In this document: positions 47,709-58,675 of the stretch, piece by piece
How the letters are laid out: every line of letters starts with the position of its first letter
Numbering within the stretch: position 1 is the stretch's first letter
Assembly (NCBI GenBank): GCA_022577435.1
Contig: JAKOON010000007.1
Location: 14,896,426 to 14,960,425, forward strand
Length of the DNA stretch: 64,000 nucleotides
Origin: Embiotoca jacksoni
Taxonomy: Eukaryota > Chordata > Actinopteri > Embiotocidae
Direction: 5' to 3'
Notes under the pieces: model-generated
Database searches by the model: none
The model's input: only the letters and a program-made list of their open reading frames with translations
What the model was told of the DNA's origin: nothing
Program-made: the position numbers and the translations under genes

Positions 47709-49586
47709 CACTTTGAAAATCATGTTTGCATTGTAACTCACAATACACACAAATCTGGCAATACCTCATTTTTCTAGTTATAAACGGGCAAATTCAAATG
47801 AATCCGCTAATTAAGATCATTTAGCAGGATCTCTACAATATAGTAAAAGCAACTCATAAGGTAAGATCATTTTTTACATGAAGTCCTTTTAAATTATTTA
47901 AACTAAATTTTGTATTTTACATATACAGTTCAACTTATAACACATTTATCTGTGGCTTTAGAAAATGTATCAGTCAAACTGTGTCAGTGAACCCTGAAAG
48001 CGTTTGACTAATTATCAGCAGATATTTTGCTTCCACCTGTATGCTAGTTGTGCATGTATATCAATGAATTATTTAAAAAGGATGCGTGTGTGCATGAGTG
48101 CGATCATGCATACCTGTGATCTAGACTGTGGCAGGACTGTGCTGCTCATGCTCTGTGTGCTGCTCATGCTAAAGTTGAGGCTCTGAGAGGAGGTGAGGGA
48201 CTGAGTCGGCCCCATCAGGTCAAACAGGTCTGCCGAGGCGGGACCCGAGCTAAGAGCTGAGACCGGGGCGGGGGCCGGGGCCGGGGCGGCGGCAGCACCT
48301 GCTGTCATCGTTCCAAAGAGGTCATTTCCACCGATGTCGACAGTCTGAGCAGATGCTGGCATCTGACCTCCAGGAAAGGCGTTCCAATTTCCAAAGTCTC
48401 CATTGGTGTTCGAGGCTGGTGCTGCTGCAACAAGAACGGTAGAAGAGACGCGTGAATGTCTGTAGTCAACATCCAAACACTGATATTTGTACTGAGCTGT
48501 GTCAATAATTGCACAAAAGGGCAACATTTGAACCTGTAAAAGCAACAAAGAATAAACAGCTGAATCTTCAGTGAGGCTGGTTTAACTCATCCAGTGACCA
48601 CTAGTGTCACGTTTTAAATTTTCATTGAAGCAGCCCGGCTTGTTCTCTCAGTCTCTCTCAGCTTCCTCCGCCCCCACCGACGTCTTCCTCTGTCCCTGTC
48701 TCCTTGTCATCCATAACAGGAGTTGATGTGTGTCTGTTCTTATTATGCAGAACAGGTAGCAGGCTCCATATGGCCAGGGCTCCCTCCCAGCATCCCTCTG
48801 AATATTCTAGCAGTTCGGCTGCAACAGGACAGCATACACATGCACACACTAACAAAAAAAGCTCTTAAAACCAACCAGAAGCAGAGGACAGTCCAGCAGA
48901 AGCAGCAGACGAGGAGAAGTCAGCGAATCCTGCGATCAGGTCTGCATTGAGAAAGAACAGAAATAAACCCGTCAGTTTTAAACAAGTGAGCTCCAGGTGT
49001 CGTTCTGCCATAGTTAGCATTCCCTCAGTGTTAGAAGTGTGGGAGGGAGGGATGGGGGGGAGGGGGAGGCAGTGGATAGGTGGAGGAGACCAAACATCTG
49101 TTCAGCGCTCCCGCCCTCTCCGTTCACTGGGGACTCTTCCAAAAACATCTGGTGCACTTAGTTCCTATACATCAACTCCCTCCCTATGCTGTCCCCAAAA
49201 TCTGAAGCTCGTATCAGCAGCTGGGCACCGTCACTTCCAACAGAGTCCAGTATCTGCCTGTAGCCAATGTGGAGCTTCTTGTTTGTGATACTGTGACCCT
49301 GAACTATAATATGCTATTCCTGGATTTACAGGTGTCTGGCACATTTGCAGCTCCTGGTAGGTCCATTTTCCCTTTTGACCAGAGACGAGTGGTTTCTCTC
49401 AGTATCCGGAGAAATGGAACTGATCCATCTTCTCATCTAATTCCTGGTGAGGCAGCTAACAAATGCGTCTCACTACATGTCAGGGTATTATTTCGAGTTC
49501 GTTCCATTGTACCTGTAGCAGCAGGCTGACGAGGTGTTGTGTCCACCATCAGTAGGTCAGCTAGAGCAGTACTGGAGGGCTGAGGG

Positions 49587-49619
<33 letters not shown>

Positions 49620-50963
49620 GCTGGCTGGGGCTGAAACAAAGAATACATCAGGACACAGTTCAAACATAAGCAGACCCATATCAATAAAGTCTCATGTTAT
49701 GTTCTATGCTCATCGTGGTCTTGGTACCTGTTTGGTGCTGGTATCCGGGCTCTTGTCTCCTATGTAGTGGGCTGCGGCCCCCAGGTCTACTTTCTTGGAC
49801 GGTACTCCTCTCTTCCGGGTGGCTGTCGTCTCTGTTGCTTGGACAATGTGTACACTCTTGGTGGTAACAGTCTCCTCTTCATCTTTGAACTCTTTTCCCT
49901 GCTGGCCGTTGTGAGACGTGCGACCTCGGTCCTCCTCGTTGTCACTGCAGAGAAAATAACGTGTCGGGTAAGACGACAAGTTGTGTGAAGATACAGAAAG
50001 AATCTGATACTGAATCTATCAAGGTACACAAGTAAATCACTGTTCTTGAAATGTCGTTGTGTTGTTCTAGGTGATCATAAGAAGTGATGCTGTAAGAAGC
50101 TTTAACCGATTCGGTAAAGTACATATAAGTTTAATATGAAGACACATAATATGGCAGCGCTCTCCTACCTGAATCGGTCAGGTGAATCGTCTCTTTCCTT
50201 CTTCCTAAATCTGCTGATAGTGTCGTCAATGGTGTTGCCAATTTTGTCGCTGATCTCCCCCAACTTTTCACTGAAGGGGAATGGTCCTTTATTCCTGTCC
50301 CAGTCGTCGTCCCACTTCCCCCGGCTGTCACCGGAGTCGTACCTGTCCCCCGCTAGCGAGGACAAATCAAATTAGGTGGACAAGGAGATAGAAACAAGAT
50401 ATATGGGGAATTAATATATGGGCATATAATACACAGTTGCTTGTTTTTAACATCACCTCATTGACAACACATTTACAAACAGGGCAGTCAGAATTGTGCA
50501 GGGATATGAACTTAAATACAAATCAGAAGTTTTTGTTAAATTAATTAACAGTGTGTTTATATTACTTGCTAAACTGAGGACTTACTGTAACTTCGGTATC
50601 CCATGCTGTCAGAGGAAACGCCAATGTATTTGTCTTTGTTCTTCTTTGCCTTTTTCCGCTCTTCCCTCAGCCTGTCATCGTCCTGAACAAAGTCCACCGT
50701 CTCTTTCACTTTCTGACGCACATTCACACCTTGGTCCTTCCCATTCTCATCTACGGACAGAGATTAGAAGACAGAAAAACTCAAATTCTTATCATTCATT
50801 AATTAGGAACTGTAATATATTGAACACACACTCATGCATACACAGGAGATAAAATACGAACATCTGGATACAGGGAACACTGAGTGTCCTTGCTTCTAAA
50901 CAACACCATGAACACACACTTAGCTGGGAGGAGGGAAAGCAGCTTTAGGGTAGAGAGAGTGTG

Positions 50964-51014
<51 letters not shown>

Positions 51015-54000
51015 TGTAAGGGTTTGTGGACTAAGCAGAGCTTAGAGCTTCCGACCTTTCATCACAGCTCACACTAAAGCTATTGTTAATAAACACTAAA
51101 CATTATAATCCTGATGTGCAGAGAGACCTTCACCCAATCAAAGTAAAAAATTTAAAAGAAAGTTGTTCAGCAAGTCTGTTTAAAAGAGGATGAAAAAAAG
51201 ACCAGAATGATTCCTTACCTACAAAGTGGTAGCTTTCTAATGATCTCAGGTCATACAGATGTTCTCTGGCACTGGTTACAACCCTCTCTGATCCATTCCT
51301 GATTAGATGGGCCAGCAGTAGCAAGGACTGAGGAAAAAACACACAGTAACCATGTCAACCGTGTGTGTTGCCAGACTCCTATTATATACGTAGTGAAGAC
51401 TTTGAAGGAATTTCTCCAATAAAGCCGATACTCATTGAACGAAGAGTTGTTGCCACGATAGTAGACAAAGCTTCAAATATGGATGTTGCTGCAAAGAAGC
51501 CACAGATTCTAAAAGGTGGAAGATCCACACATCTTCAACCCTGCAGCTGCTCTTGAGTTTTGGTATTGTGTAAAGGTCGGAAAAGTGTTTTTGCAGAACA
51601 TTATGATGTCACAGGGAAGTTAACCTTGGACCTTGTGGATATACAATATCATCACCTCACTATTTCATCCTGTTAGATGTTTGTTTGAAATTTGGTCATA
51701 ATAAGTCAATGACTTCTATGGCCACAAATGTGTTTTGTGAGATGACCTTTGACCGCCAATTTCTAATGAGTTAATTCTAAAGGCAGAGTGAACGTGCCAC
51801 ATTTGAAGAAATTCCTTCAAAGCATTCCTGCCATATTGTGTTCATGACAACAGGACAGACAGACGGACAAATAACTTCATACTTCTGGTCACAGCTGAAA
51901 AGTACCTAAGATTGTATTCTTAACTTGAATTTTGTTGGAGACAATCCAACCTGCTCAAGCTGTAATTTCTGTCCCACTGAGAGAGGAATATTTTTGTCTC
52001 TTAATTCAGAGCAAGTTAAACAACATGAGGCTTCTAAAGGTTGTTTTTTTTGTGTGTGAAAAAAAAAACTTGTTGTTTTATTAGCAGAACAAAAAACATT
52101 TCCTTTAAAATGCATAACCTCACCAAATATTAAGGTTTGTTGCTGATACCTGATTCTTGTCTTTAAGTAAAGAGCAGGAATTTTGAAGTTAAAACCAAAT
52201 TAGAAATAAATCCATGTTAATTTGAGGTCAGAAGCTTTAGACCTAATCAAAACTGTACTCAGCATTTTAAGCCTTCCAGCCTTGTGTCACAATAGAGCAT
52301 GTGTGTTTGTGGGATGTTGCAACAGTACTGTGGCAGACCTTGTAGACTCTCCTCCAGTTCTTCTTATTGTCCCTCAGCATGCGGGCCCACAGCATGTTCA
52401 TCACTTCTGGGAACTGCTCATACATAAAGGTGGCTCTGTTTACAAAAACATTTCCCAAAAGGAAAAAAAAAGAAAAGAGGGAGATTGTCTTTTTACTGGA
52501 AAAAGTTGTAATTTCCAATGTATGACAACTAACAACAGAGCTGGTTCTTCCTTTAACAGCCTTTGGCCTCACACTCTTGAACTGTGGAGCTCCACGGACA
52601 AACTCAAGTATTTCAGGATATACAGGTTCCTTTAAGTGTATCCACTGCAAACCAGGAATAGAAAGGATCAGGCTCATCAGAGCAATACAAGCTGAAACGA
52701 TGATCTCTACTAATATGTCACTATGTACCTCACTGCAAATTTGGGAGGTTCAGGTAACTTTCTTGTTTACGCTTTATTGCTGCTGTTAAAAACTGCAGGT
52801 AACGTGCATTCTGCTGCAAGCTTTGTGGAAAAATACAGAAATAATCAACTATGAAGGAAAAGTTTTAAATTTATGTATAGTTCATAAAAAAAAAAATCCT
52901 CTGGTTTACAAACAAGTTAAAATAATCCAGTAACACTGGACCTCAAGGTTTATCAAACTGTTAAGCTGACAGTTTACAAAATGTAAAGCAACACCAGTTT
53001 TTTTCGGTGAATCAAGCTGGTTTCTGGATCATTGTTGGATTTTTCGGTTAAATTGCTGCTATAGAACTGCCCAATTATTGTATGATTTGTGCTCTCAATT
53101 AAAAATATGTGCCCTTAAGTGCGCTTTACGAGGATTTCCCCAGGAAAACTGTACTTCAGAAATAGCACCGACATTCTCAGTGTTTTGTCGAGTTACTGTT
53201 TTACTTTTAGTATTAATTCACATTGAAACAATTATCACGTTAAATTTGAGTATCTGTTTAGTTTCTGTCTTTCTGTCTGTGGTCAGCTACATGTATATTT
53301 AAAATATCAATAACACAACTATTTAAAATGACCGTCTGTGGCCGAATACTGATATTGCAACCAGTTTTTGTAGCATTTTGAATGATGTAGCAGTCATGAG
53401 TTCAGCCAAAAGTAGAACAGTAGTTTCTGGCAATACTACCTGGGAAACAGGGACTTTTGTGGGAATGGCCCAAAACCTAAAATAGGTTTCTGTGGTCAAA
53501 ATGGAGGCAGGTTTTCCAAGCTCAAAATTAATAATAATAATAACACAAAAAAAGAAAAGGTTTCATTAAATGCAGCTGGTAACAGCTTTAATCTTTCAGT
53601 GGTTTGCTTTTAATCTACGAGTACCCTTGGTTCCTGTCAGAAGGACAGGTTGTAGAAACTTACCTGGAAATTTCAGTCATCAGCTGTCCTGATGGTCCCC
53701 AAGGGTCATCATTGGTGGCCTCTCTGACTTTAGACTCCACCTCTGAGTAGTTCATGACCACGTTGGTCCTATACAACAACAACAGCAACATGACCATTTT
53801 CATTGCACAAATCAATATTCTGCAAAGCATTTAGTATTTCAGTTCAAAATACGCAGCCTATTTAGACCAACGAAATGGAAAATAATTGATAAATAGTGCT
53901 CTCATGACAGCCACGCCCGCCCACTTGTCCTTTTAGAGGCTAAAAGGACAAGTGGGAGTGCTTGTGTGTGCACTCTGAACCTAAAGGCTTGTTAAATCCA

Positions 54001-57000
54001 AAGACAGGGCACTAAATAGGCAAATGCAAATCTGCATCAACATTAACCCACGAATGAAGCCCAAAATAAAACAGGATTGTACTATGTGTGAGCTTTTGCT
54101 TGCTGACATTCGGAGAAACTAAAAACTAAGTACACAAGAAAAAAGGAACTCAAATGAGAAGAAAGCAACAAAACAAACAGTGGCTCTCTAATACTTTCAG
54201 ACTAACCGAGAGCCTGTTTTCTAAACTGATAGGATTCTTTATTTCATAGGGTTTCATGGCAAAACACAAATCCTGCCAGAATCGACAGCGATGTGTGTAA
54301 CATGTACTCAATACGGCCTGCGCAGATATATTCAGAATTGTGATGATTACTCAACAAACTAAGAATCGAGCGTTGGCTTATTTCTGTTCTATCCGACTGC
54401 AAAAAAAACGTTTTGTACTTTCTTTTATTGGTCGACAATATGTGCTCATAAACGCCGTGACGACCAGTAAGACAGAAAATCAATACGCATCAAATGCCCA
54501 GTTTATACAGGTGTGCCACGATGTTGAGTAAAACAAGCGCTTTTACAAGGAAAGAATATTCTAGAAAAAAAAAAAATTGCTGCATTGTTGTCTGTTTACA
54601 TCAACTATTTTACATTATTTGGCAAGGACACCTTCTGTAGAAGAATTTTTCAATCCCAATTTCACTATTCTGAATTTGTGAATAGATATTTAATCAATAA
54701 GTTATCTATTTAGCAATAACTGGATATACTGGTTATCGCCGTCAGCTTTGTCTGCTGCACATGGAGCAGTGCATCAACTTCCAATGCTTTGTCCTAAAAG
54801 TATGTGTAACATATAGCCAAGCCACTTTCCCTGGCCTCGGTACATGTTTATTTTTTCGTCTATTAGCTTACGTAAGAATGGCTTCCTCGAGAAATACAGA
54901 AGTATAATCAATATGCAAACAGGCGTCTTATTTCAGATAATTAAGCAAGCCGTGTCACAGCTTAGGCCAAAGCATGCCGAGGAAAACAAGGAATTTGAAA
55001 CTTGCACCGCCTCACCCCTCTCTCCTGCCACATCAGCAATAAAATGTAAAGGGCCTGAAAGAGCTGCATTGATTTGATGGTCGGGTTAACGGAGATACAC
55101 CCTGTCTGTGGCTCGACAGGCAGGCTGTATAACTATGAGAAGCTGCAGGGTATGTTTACCACTCTGACAACACAGCCTACTCGCTTTTGTAAAATTTGAT
55201 CTATGCCAAGAAAAGTATTTGAATTATAACCATGCCAAATGATGAAAATCCGCTGGACAGTGATTCACAGGAACTTCAGGTCCAGACGGGTCCAAGATGG
55301 AGTTAAAACTCAAACTCAATTGTCATGGAAACAATCTTCATATAACACTCGGTTTAGCCCCAAGAGTTAATATAAGTTTTAGTTCGAGATTCATTTCGAG
55401 GCATTTAGTTTCGAGGAGCCTCAATTTGTTTTTTCTGCTATCCTACTAACATATCTCTTGAGTTTCTCTAACTGTGTTGAGGATGCTGCTTAGTTGATAC
55501 ATTACAGCAAAACAAAAGAGGACATGATGTAGTGATGCAACATCTTATCTGCTCACAGAAGTGGCTGCTGTCCTAGATATCAACCAGATAAAACGGAAGT
55601 GACGATTCTCTCAGATTAGCCGTGCTAGTGCTTACAAATCATTCCCCTTGCAGTTTCTCATGAATCTAACTGCATTATATTTTTCATACAACTTATGTTG
55701 CGTCATTCCTTCTAAATTTTTTGCATGCATTTCCTACCTTAGCAAAAAAAAAAAACACAGTGTAATTGCACAAGATTGTTGCATCATGCCACCTTCAGTG
55801 TCAGTGTAAACGACTCAAAGTTTGAAGCCACTTAATTCATTTTTTTTTTTTTTTAATCTATGTCACAAAAAGGTGACAGTTTCTGAATATCTCAAAACAC
55901 CATCTCTTTCATTACCCACAAATGCAGATACACCCAGAGACAAATGGCAATGGGAACTTCCTTTCCTATATTCAGAAAAAGAAAAAGAAAAAAAAAAAAT
56001 CACACCTTTAATGTTTTCTCTCTTGGTCTGTCGCCCTCTCTGACTCTCTAACAAACAACCGATGTTACAAGAGGTCACACTTCAGGGAGACAAGTGCACG
56101 CACAGGATTGCAGTTTTGGGCAGACTTCAGAACAAGCGTTCGTCTGGGTTTGCAAACTTAGCCACTAAAACCTTTGAAGGGAGGAAAAACAACAAACAAA
56201 AAAAAAATTGTGCAATTTGCTAAACACAGCCCGACAGTGCGGGACAGCGTGCCGACATTTCGTCAGCAGCTGAAAGTCAACCGTCGTCTGAGACGGATCA
56301 AATAGTGTATCACAGCCGAGGTGTTGCCCAAGTTCAGTTCAAGCTGCTGGATCATTTCAGGTACTAAATTACCGCCCCATGCAAGCTCGAACATCCACAC
56401 CCATCAAACTATACAAAGACTCTCCAGAGGAGTACAAAAGCCAAGGATTTAGTGTGCCTATGGTGCTTGCTTTTTTTTTTTTTTTTTTGGATTACTTCCT
56501 GTACAGTTTTCCCAACACTTACATCATTATCAGTTAAAGTAAAAAACCTTTGGAGGGATAAACAGCAGCTGGTCACGTCTGGTTTAACTTTAAATCAACA
56601 AAGTCCTGCTCTTCACCCTCGCAGCTGGACATCCACCAACAAGTTGCAAAACACTGCAGACGGCTGGTCACCGATTAATAAATACTCTGCTGGATTATAA
56701 TCCAGTGACGTGTTATAATGTGACGTGATAAACACGACTGTTAACAGTGCGCGTTATGTAAAATAGGATTATCGTGTTGATACCTACGTCAGGAACGACT
56801 TCAATATATTAATGATTTTGTACTATTAAGATATAATATTGAGACTTTTTGGAAACTTTGGGAGTCGTTGTCATGTTTGTTAGCTGCGCTTGGGGAAAAA
56901 AAGAAAAGAAAAAGCAGGCTATGACGTACGAAAAGCACAACAGGTGAGTTGTCTGTGAAGGCCGATGTAAACCCGGACATGTTGGGAACTTTTTAAAGTT

Positions 57001-57439
57001 AGAAAGTCTTAAACATTCCCGGTTGATCGTTCAGCCGACGAGCTGTCAAACTAGCCGAGCTGGCTAGCTCAGCGAGCGAGCTACACAGGCTACGTAATTA
57101 GCTCGTTAGCTCGGTGCTGTCGGGAGACACGCTCGGTTTAATCCGTAACATTTGCAAACGGCCGTGAAAGACCGACCAGGGGACACAACTGGGACAAAGA
57201 CGGGGACACTCGTAGCGAAGACAAACGGTGTTTGTTTTTGTTTTGTGTGTGTGTGTGTAAAAGTCAGCTAACTAACTCGCTAGTAGCATTTACGGGCTTG
57301 AGCTAACTTGTTGGAGCGACGTGACGTCAAAGTTTTGGGTACGTGTCTCTCTGAAACAGGTGAAGTCCAACAACAACCAGGTACTCCGACATACTCACGC
57401 TTTGTCAACCAACTCTCTGACCTTCCACATGTTCAGCAT
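45938..57439 (-). CDS. clint1: Clathrin interactor 1 (epsinR / enthoprotin)
   Basis: ENTH-domain adaptor for clathrin/AP-1 vesicle traffic between trans-Golgi and endosomes. Twelve coding exons: 57439-57399, 53768-53664, 52435-52339, 51327-51219, 50750-50586, 50352-50169, 49944-49728, 49630-49513, 48941-48876, 48424-48114, 46542-46350, 46215-45938 (TGA), 1884 nt, 627 aa (human 625). Residues 1-150 are the ENTH domain (MLNMWKVRELVDKATNVVMN, TNDDPWGPSG, KNWRRVYK, LIRNGSERVVTSAREH). Next come KVKETVDFVQDDDRLREERK and a conserved acidic/serine region (FKDEEETVTTK). Adaptor motifs include gamma-ear type AGFADF and DAFADFGNF and clathrin-box-like DLLMVD and DLFDLMG. The C-terminus is Met/Gly-rich (MGMGMNMGMPQGG) as in human. 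Exon 8 carries an alanine run. Confidence 0.96.
46543..48113 (-). other. clint1: clint1 intron 10
   Basis: About 1.6 kb with an (AAT)n microsatellite (47670-47707) and no other recognisable feature. Confidence 0.7.
47670..47707. repeat. (AAT)n microsatellite
   Basis: Trinucleotide AAT/ATA run in clint1 intron 10. Confidence 0.95.
49580..49625 (-). repeat. clint1: Coding GCA/GCC-type trinucleotide run (polyalanine) in clint1 exon 8
   Basis: GCAGCAGCAGCAGTAGCAGC and following triplets encode AAAAVAAAAAAA between PQP and PQPSS. The region lies in the disordered tail between ENTH and C-terminus, so length variation is probably tolerated. Confidence 0.85.
50959..51013. repeat. (GT)n microsatellite
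   Basis: GT repeat with one GC interruption, in the clint1 intron between exons 4 and 5. Confidence 0.95.
53769..57398 (-). other. clint1: clint1 intron 1
   Basis: 3.6 kb first intron with no coding exon. It includes a perfect 17-bp-stem hairpin at 53920-53956 and an A/T-rich middle. The end next to exon 1 (about 56900-57398) is richer in CG dinucleotides and probably belongs to the promoter-proximal region. Confidence 0.65.
53920..53956. other. Perfect 17-bp inverted repeat with 3-nt loop
   Basis: CCCACTTGTCCTTTTAG (53920-53936), loop AGG, then the exact reverse complement (53940-53956). It lies about 150 nt upstream of the clint1 exon 2 acceptor on the transcribed minus strand. A stable stem would form in RNA or cruciform DNA. 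Function unknown. Confidence 0.9.
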
Positions 57440-57730
57440 CTTGAGCTCTGCGGGAAGAAAAAACAAAAAAACAAAAACAAAAACAAAAAAAGTGGAGGGG
57501 GGGGCTTTAATGCCTCGGCGACAACAACAACAAAAAAAAACAAACAACAACCCAACAACAACCCCTCAACTCTCCGGACGAACACCGACACCGATCCTTG
57601 AACTCGGGAAAGTGAAGTGTTGTTCACCTCTCAAGACAGGAGGCGCGCACGCACCACCGGGCCGACCGGAAAGGTTGCTACGGGAAATGCCTCTGTGACG
57701 TCACCGACACCGCGGAAGCAGCATTGGAGT
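57440..57730 (-). promoter_or_regulatory. clint1: clint1 5' UTR and promoter with cAMP-response elements
   Basis: Upstream of the clint1 start. A palindromic TGACGTCA is at 57696-57703; a second at 57322-57329 is just inside intron 1. Nearby are CCGGAA ETS-like sites and CG-rich sequence without a TATA box, the usual make-up of a housekeeping promoter. A-rich runs (CAAAAA units and CAACAA units) occur around 57462-57560. Confidence 0.5.
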
Positions 57731-57777
57731 TGTAGTTTCTAATCCGTGTCTGCGGCCCTGTTTAAGTACGTTGACCT

Positions 57778-57785
57778 TTTTTTTT

Positions 57786-57822
<37 letters not shown>
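57778..57822. repeat. Poly(T) tract
   Basis: Nearly continuous T run with one CC interruption, just upstream of the clint1 promoter. Confidence 0.95.
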
Positions 57823-57826
<4 letters not shown>

Positions 57827-58134
57827 CAAAACAACAGAGGAAACCAGCTGACTGAGGAATAATGATATTAAATTGTAATTCATTTTTTTTCTGAGGACCC
57901 GCTGGGATCTCATCAATGACCTCTGGGGTGGGGGGGTCGACTGAATTTAGACAACACGTAAGGTAAACTTTAATAATAAAAAAAATAAAAATAAAAGTGA
58001 AATATTCCTGAGACCCGATGACAAAATCTGCTGTAATAAAATTAATCCCGTGGACTCTGGTGGTGAAAACATAGTCGAGCAGCATTTAATGTACCTGTGG
58101 CCTACTTAGGCCAAGACAGCGAAAATGTGGTTTT

Positions 58135-58142
58135 GTATAGGC
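58135..58142. repeat. Target-site duplication, left copy
   Basis: GTATAGGC, identical to 58668-58675 on the other side of the hAT-like element. The empty site can be read as a single copy between TGGTTTT and CTTGACAG. Confidence 0.9.
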
Positions 58143-58667
58143 CAGGGGTGTCAAACATACGGCCCGCGGGCCGGATCCGGCCCGCCAGGGGGTCCAGCTC
58201 AGCTCGGCCCGCCGGATGACTTTGCTAAGTGTGAAAATTACAGAAAGACATAAATTCCATTTCTATGAGAATATGGAGGTTTATGAGTACAAACATTTTG
58301 TAATTTTTTTTTTTTTTAATCGATCCAGTAATTGCTTCAAAAACAGCGTAAATGCGACGTCTGCTCCGGAGGCAGCAGCGCTCATTGCCACAGGCAGCAG
58401 CGCTCGCTGCTAGGGAATCTGCAGAGGAGAGCTCAGGCAGATGAACAGTGGGCTGATGTCTGAGTTTTTGGTCTTTATGTTTCTAGTTTATTCTAGAAAG
58501 ACCTTAAAATAGGATTTATCATCCAAAAACCTTCACCAATGATTTAAACATAGAGAAATATTGTCGTTATGAATGCGTTATTATGCTATGAATTTACTGG
58601 TCTGGCCCACTTGAGGTGAAAGTGGGCAGTATGTGGCCCCTTAACTAAATTGAGTTTGACATCCCTG
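58143..58667. mobile_element. Non-autonomous hAT-like DNA transposon with 8-bp target duplication
   Basis: The left end starts CAGGGGTGTCAAAC; the right end is TGAGTTTGACATCCCTG, i.e. CAGGGATGTCAAACTCA on the opposite strand (13 of 14 positions pair). The element is exactly flanked by GTATAGGC on both sides (58135-58142 and 58668-58675). An 8-bp duplication and CAGGG...CCCTG ends define the hAT superfamily. The 525-bp body has a GC-rich left part with GGCCCGCGGGCCGGATCCGG and no transposase. Confidence 0.9.
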
Positions 58668-58675
58668 GTATAGGC
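58668..58675. repeat. Target-site duplication, right copy
   Basis: GTATAGGC, the second copy of the 8-bp duplication. Lack of any mismatch suggests a fairly recent insertion. Confidence 0.9.

Noticed and set aside
53920..53956. Hairpin as a microRNA gene
   Set aside because: A 17-bp stem and 3-nt loop are too small for a usual precursor; kept as an unexplained structure.
57308..57698. Open frames around the clint1 promoter
   Set aside because: Low-complexity Lys/Asn/Gln and Thr-rich translations of A-rich runs; the minus-strand clint1 exon 1 explains the coding signal.
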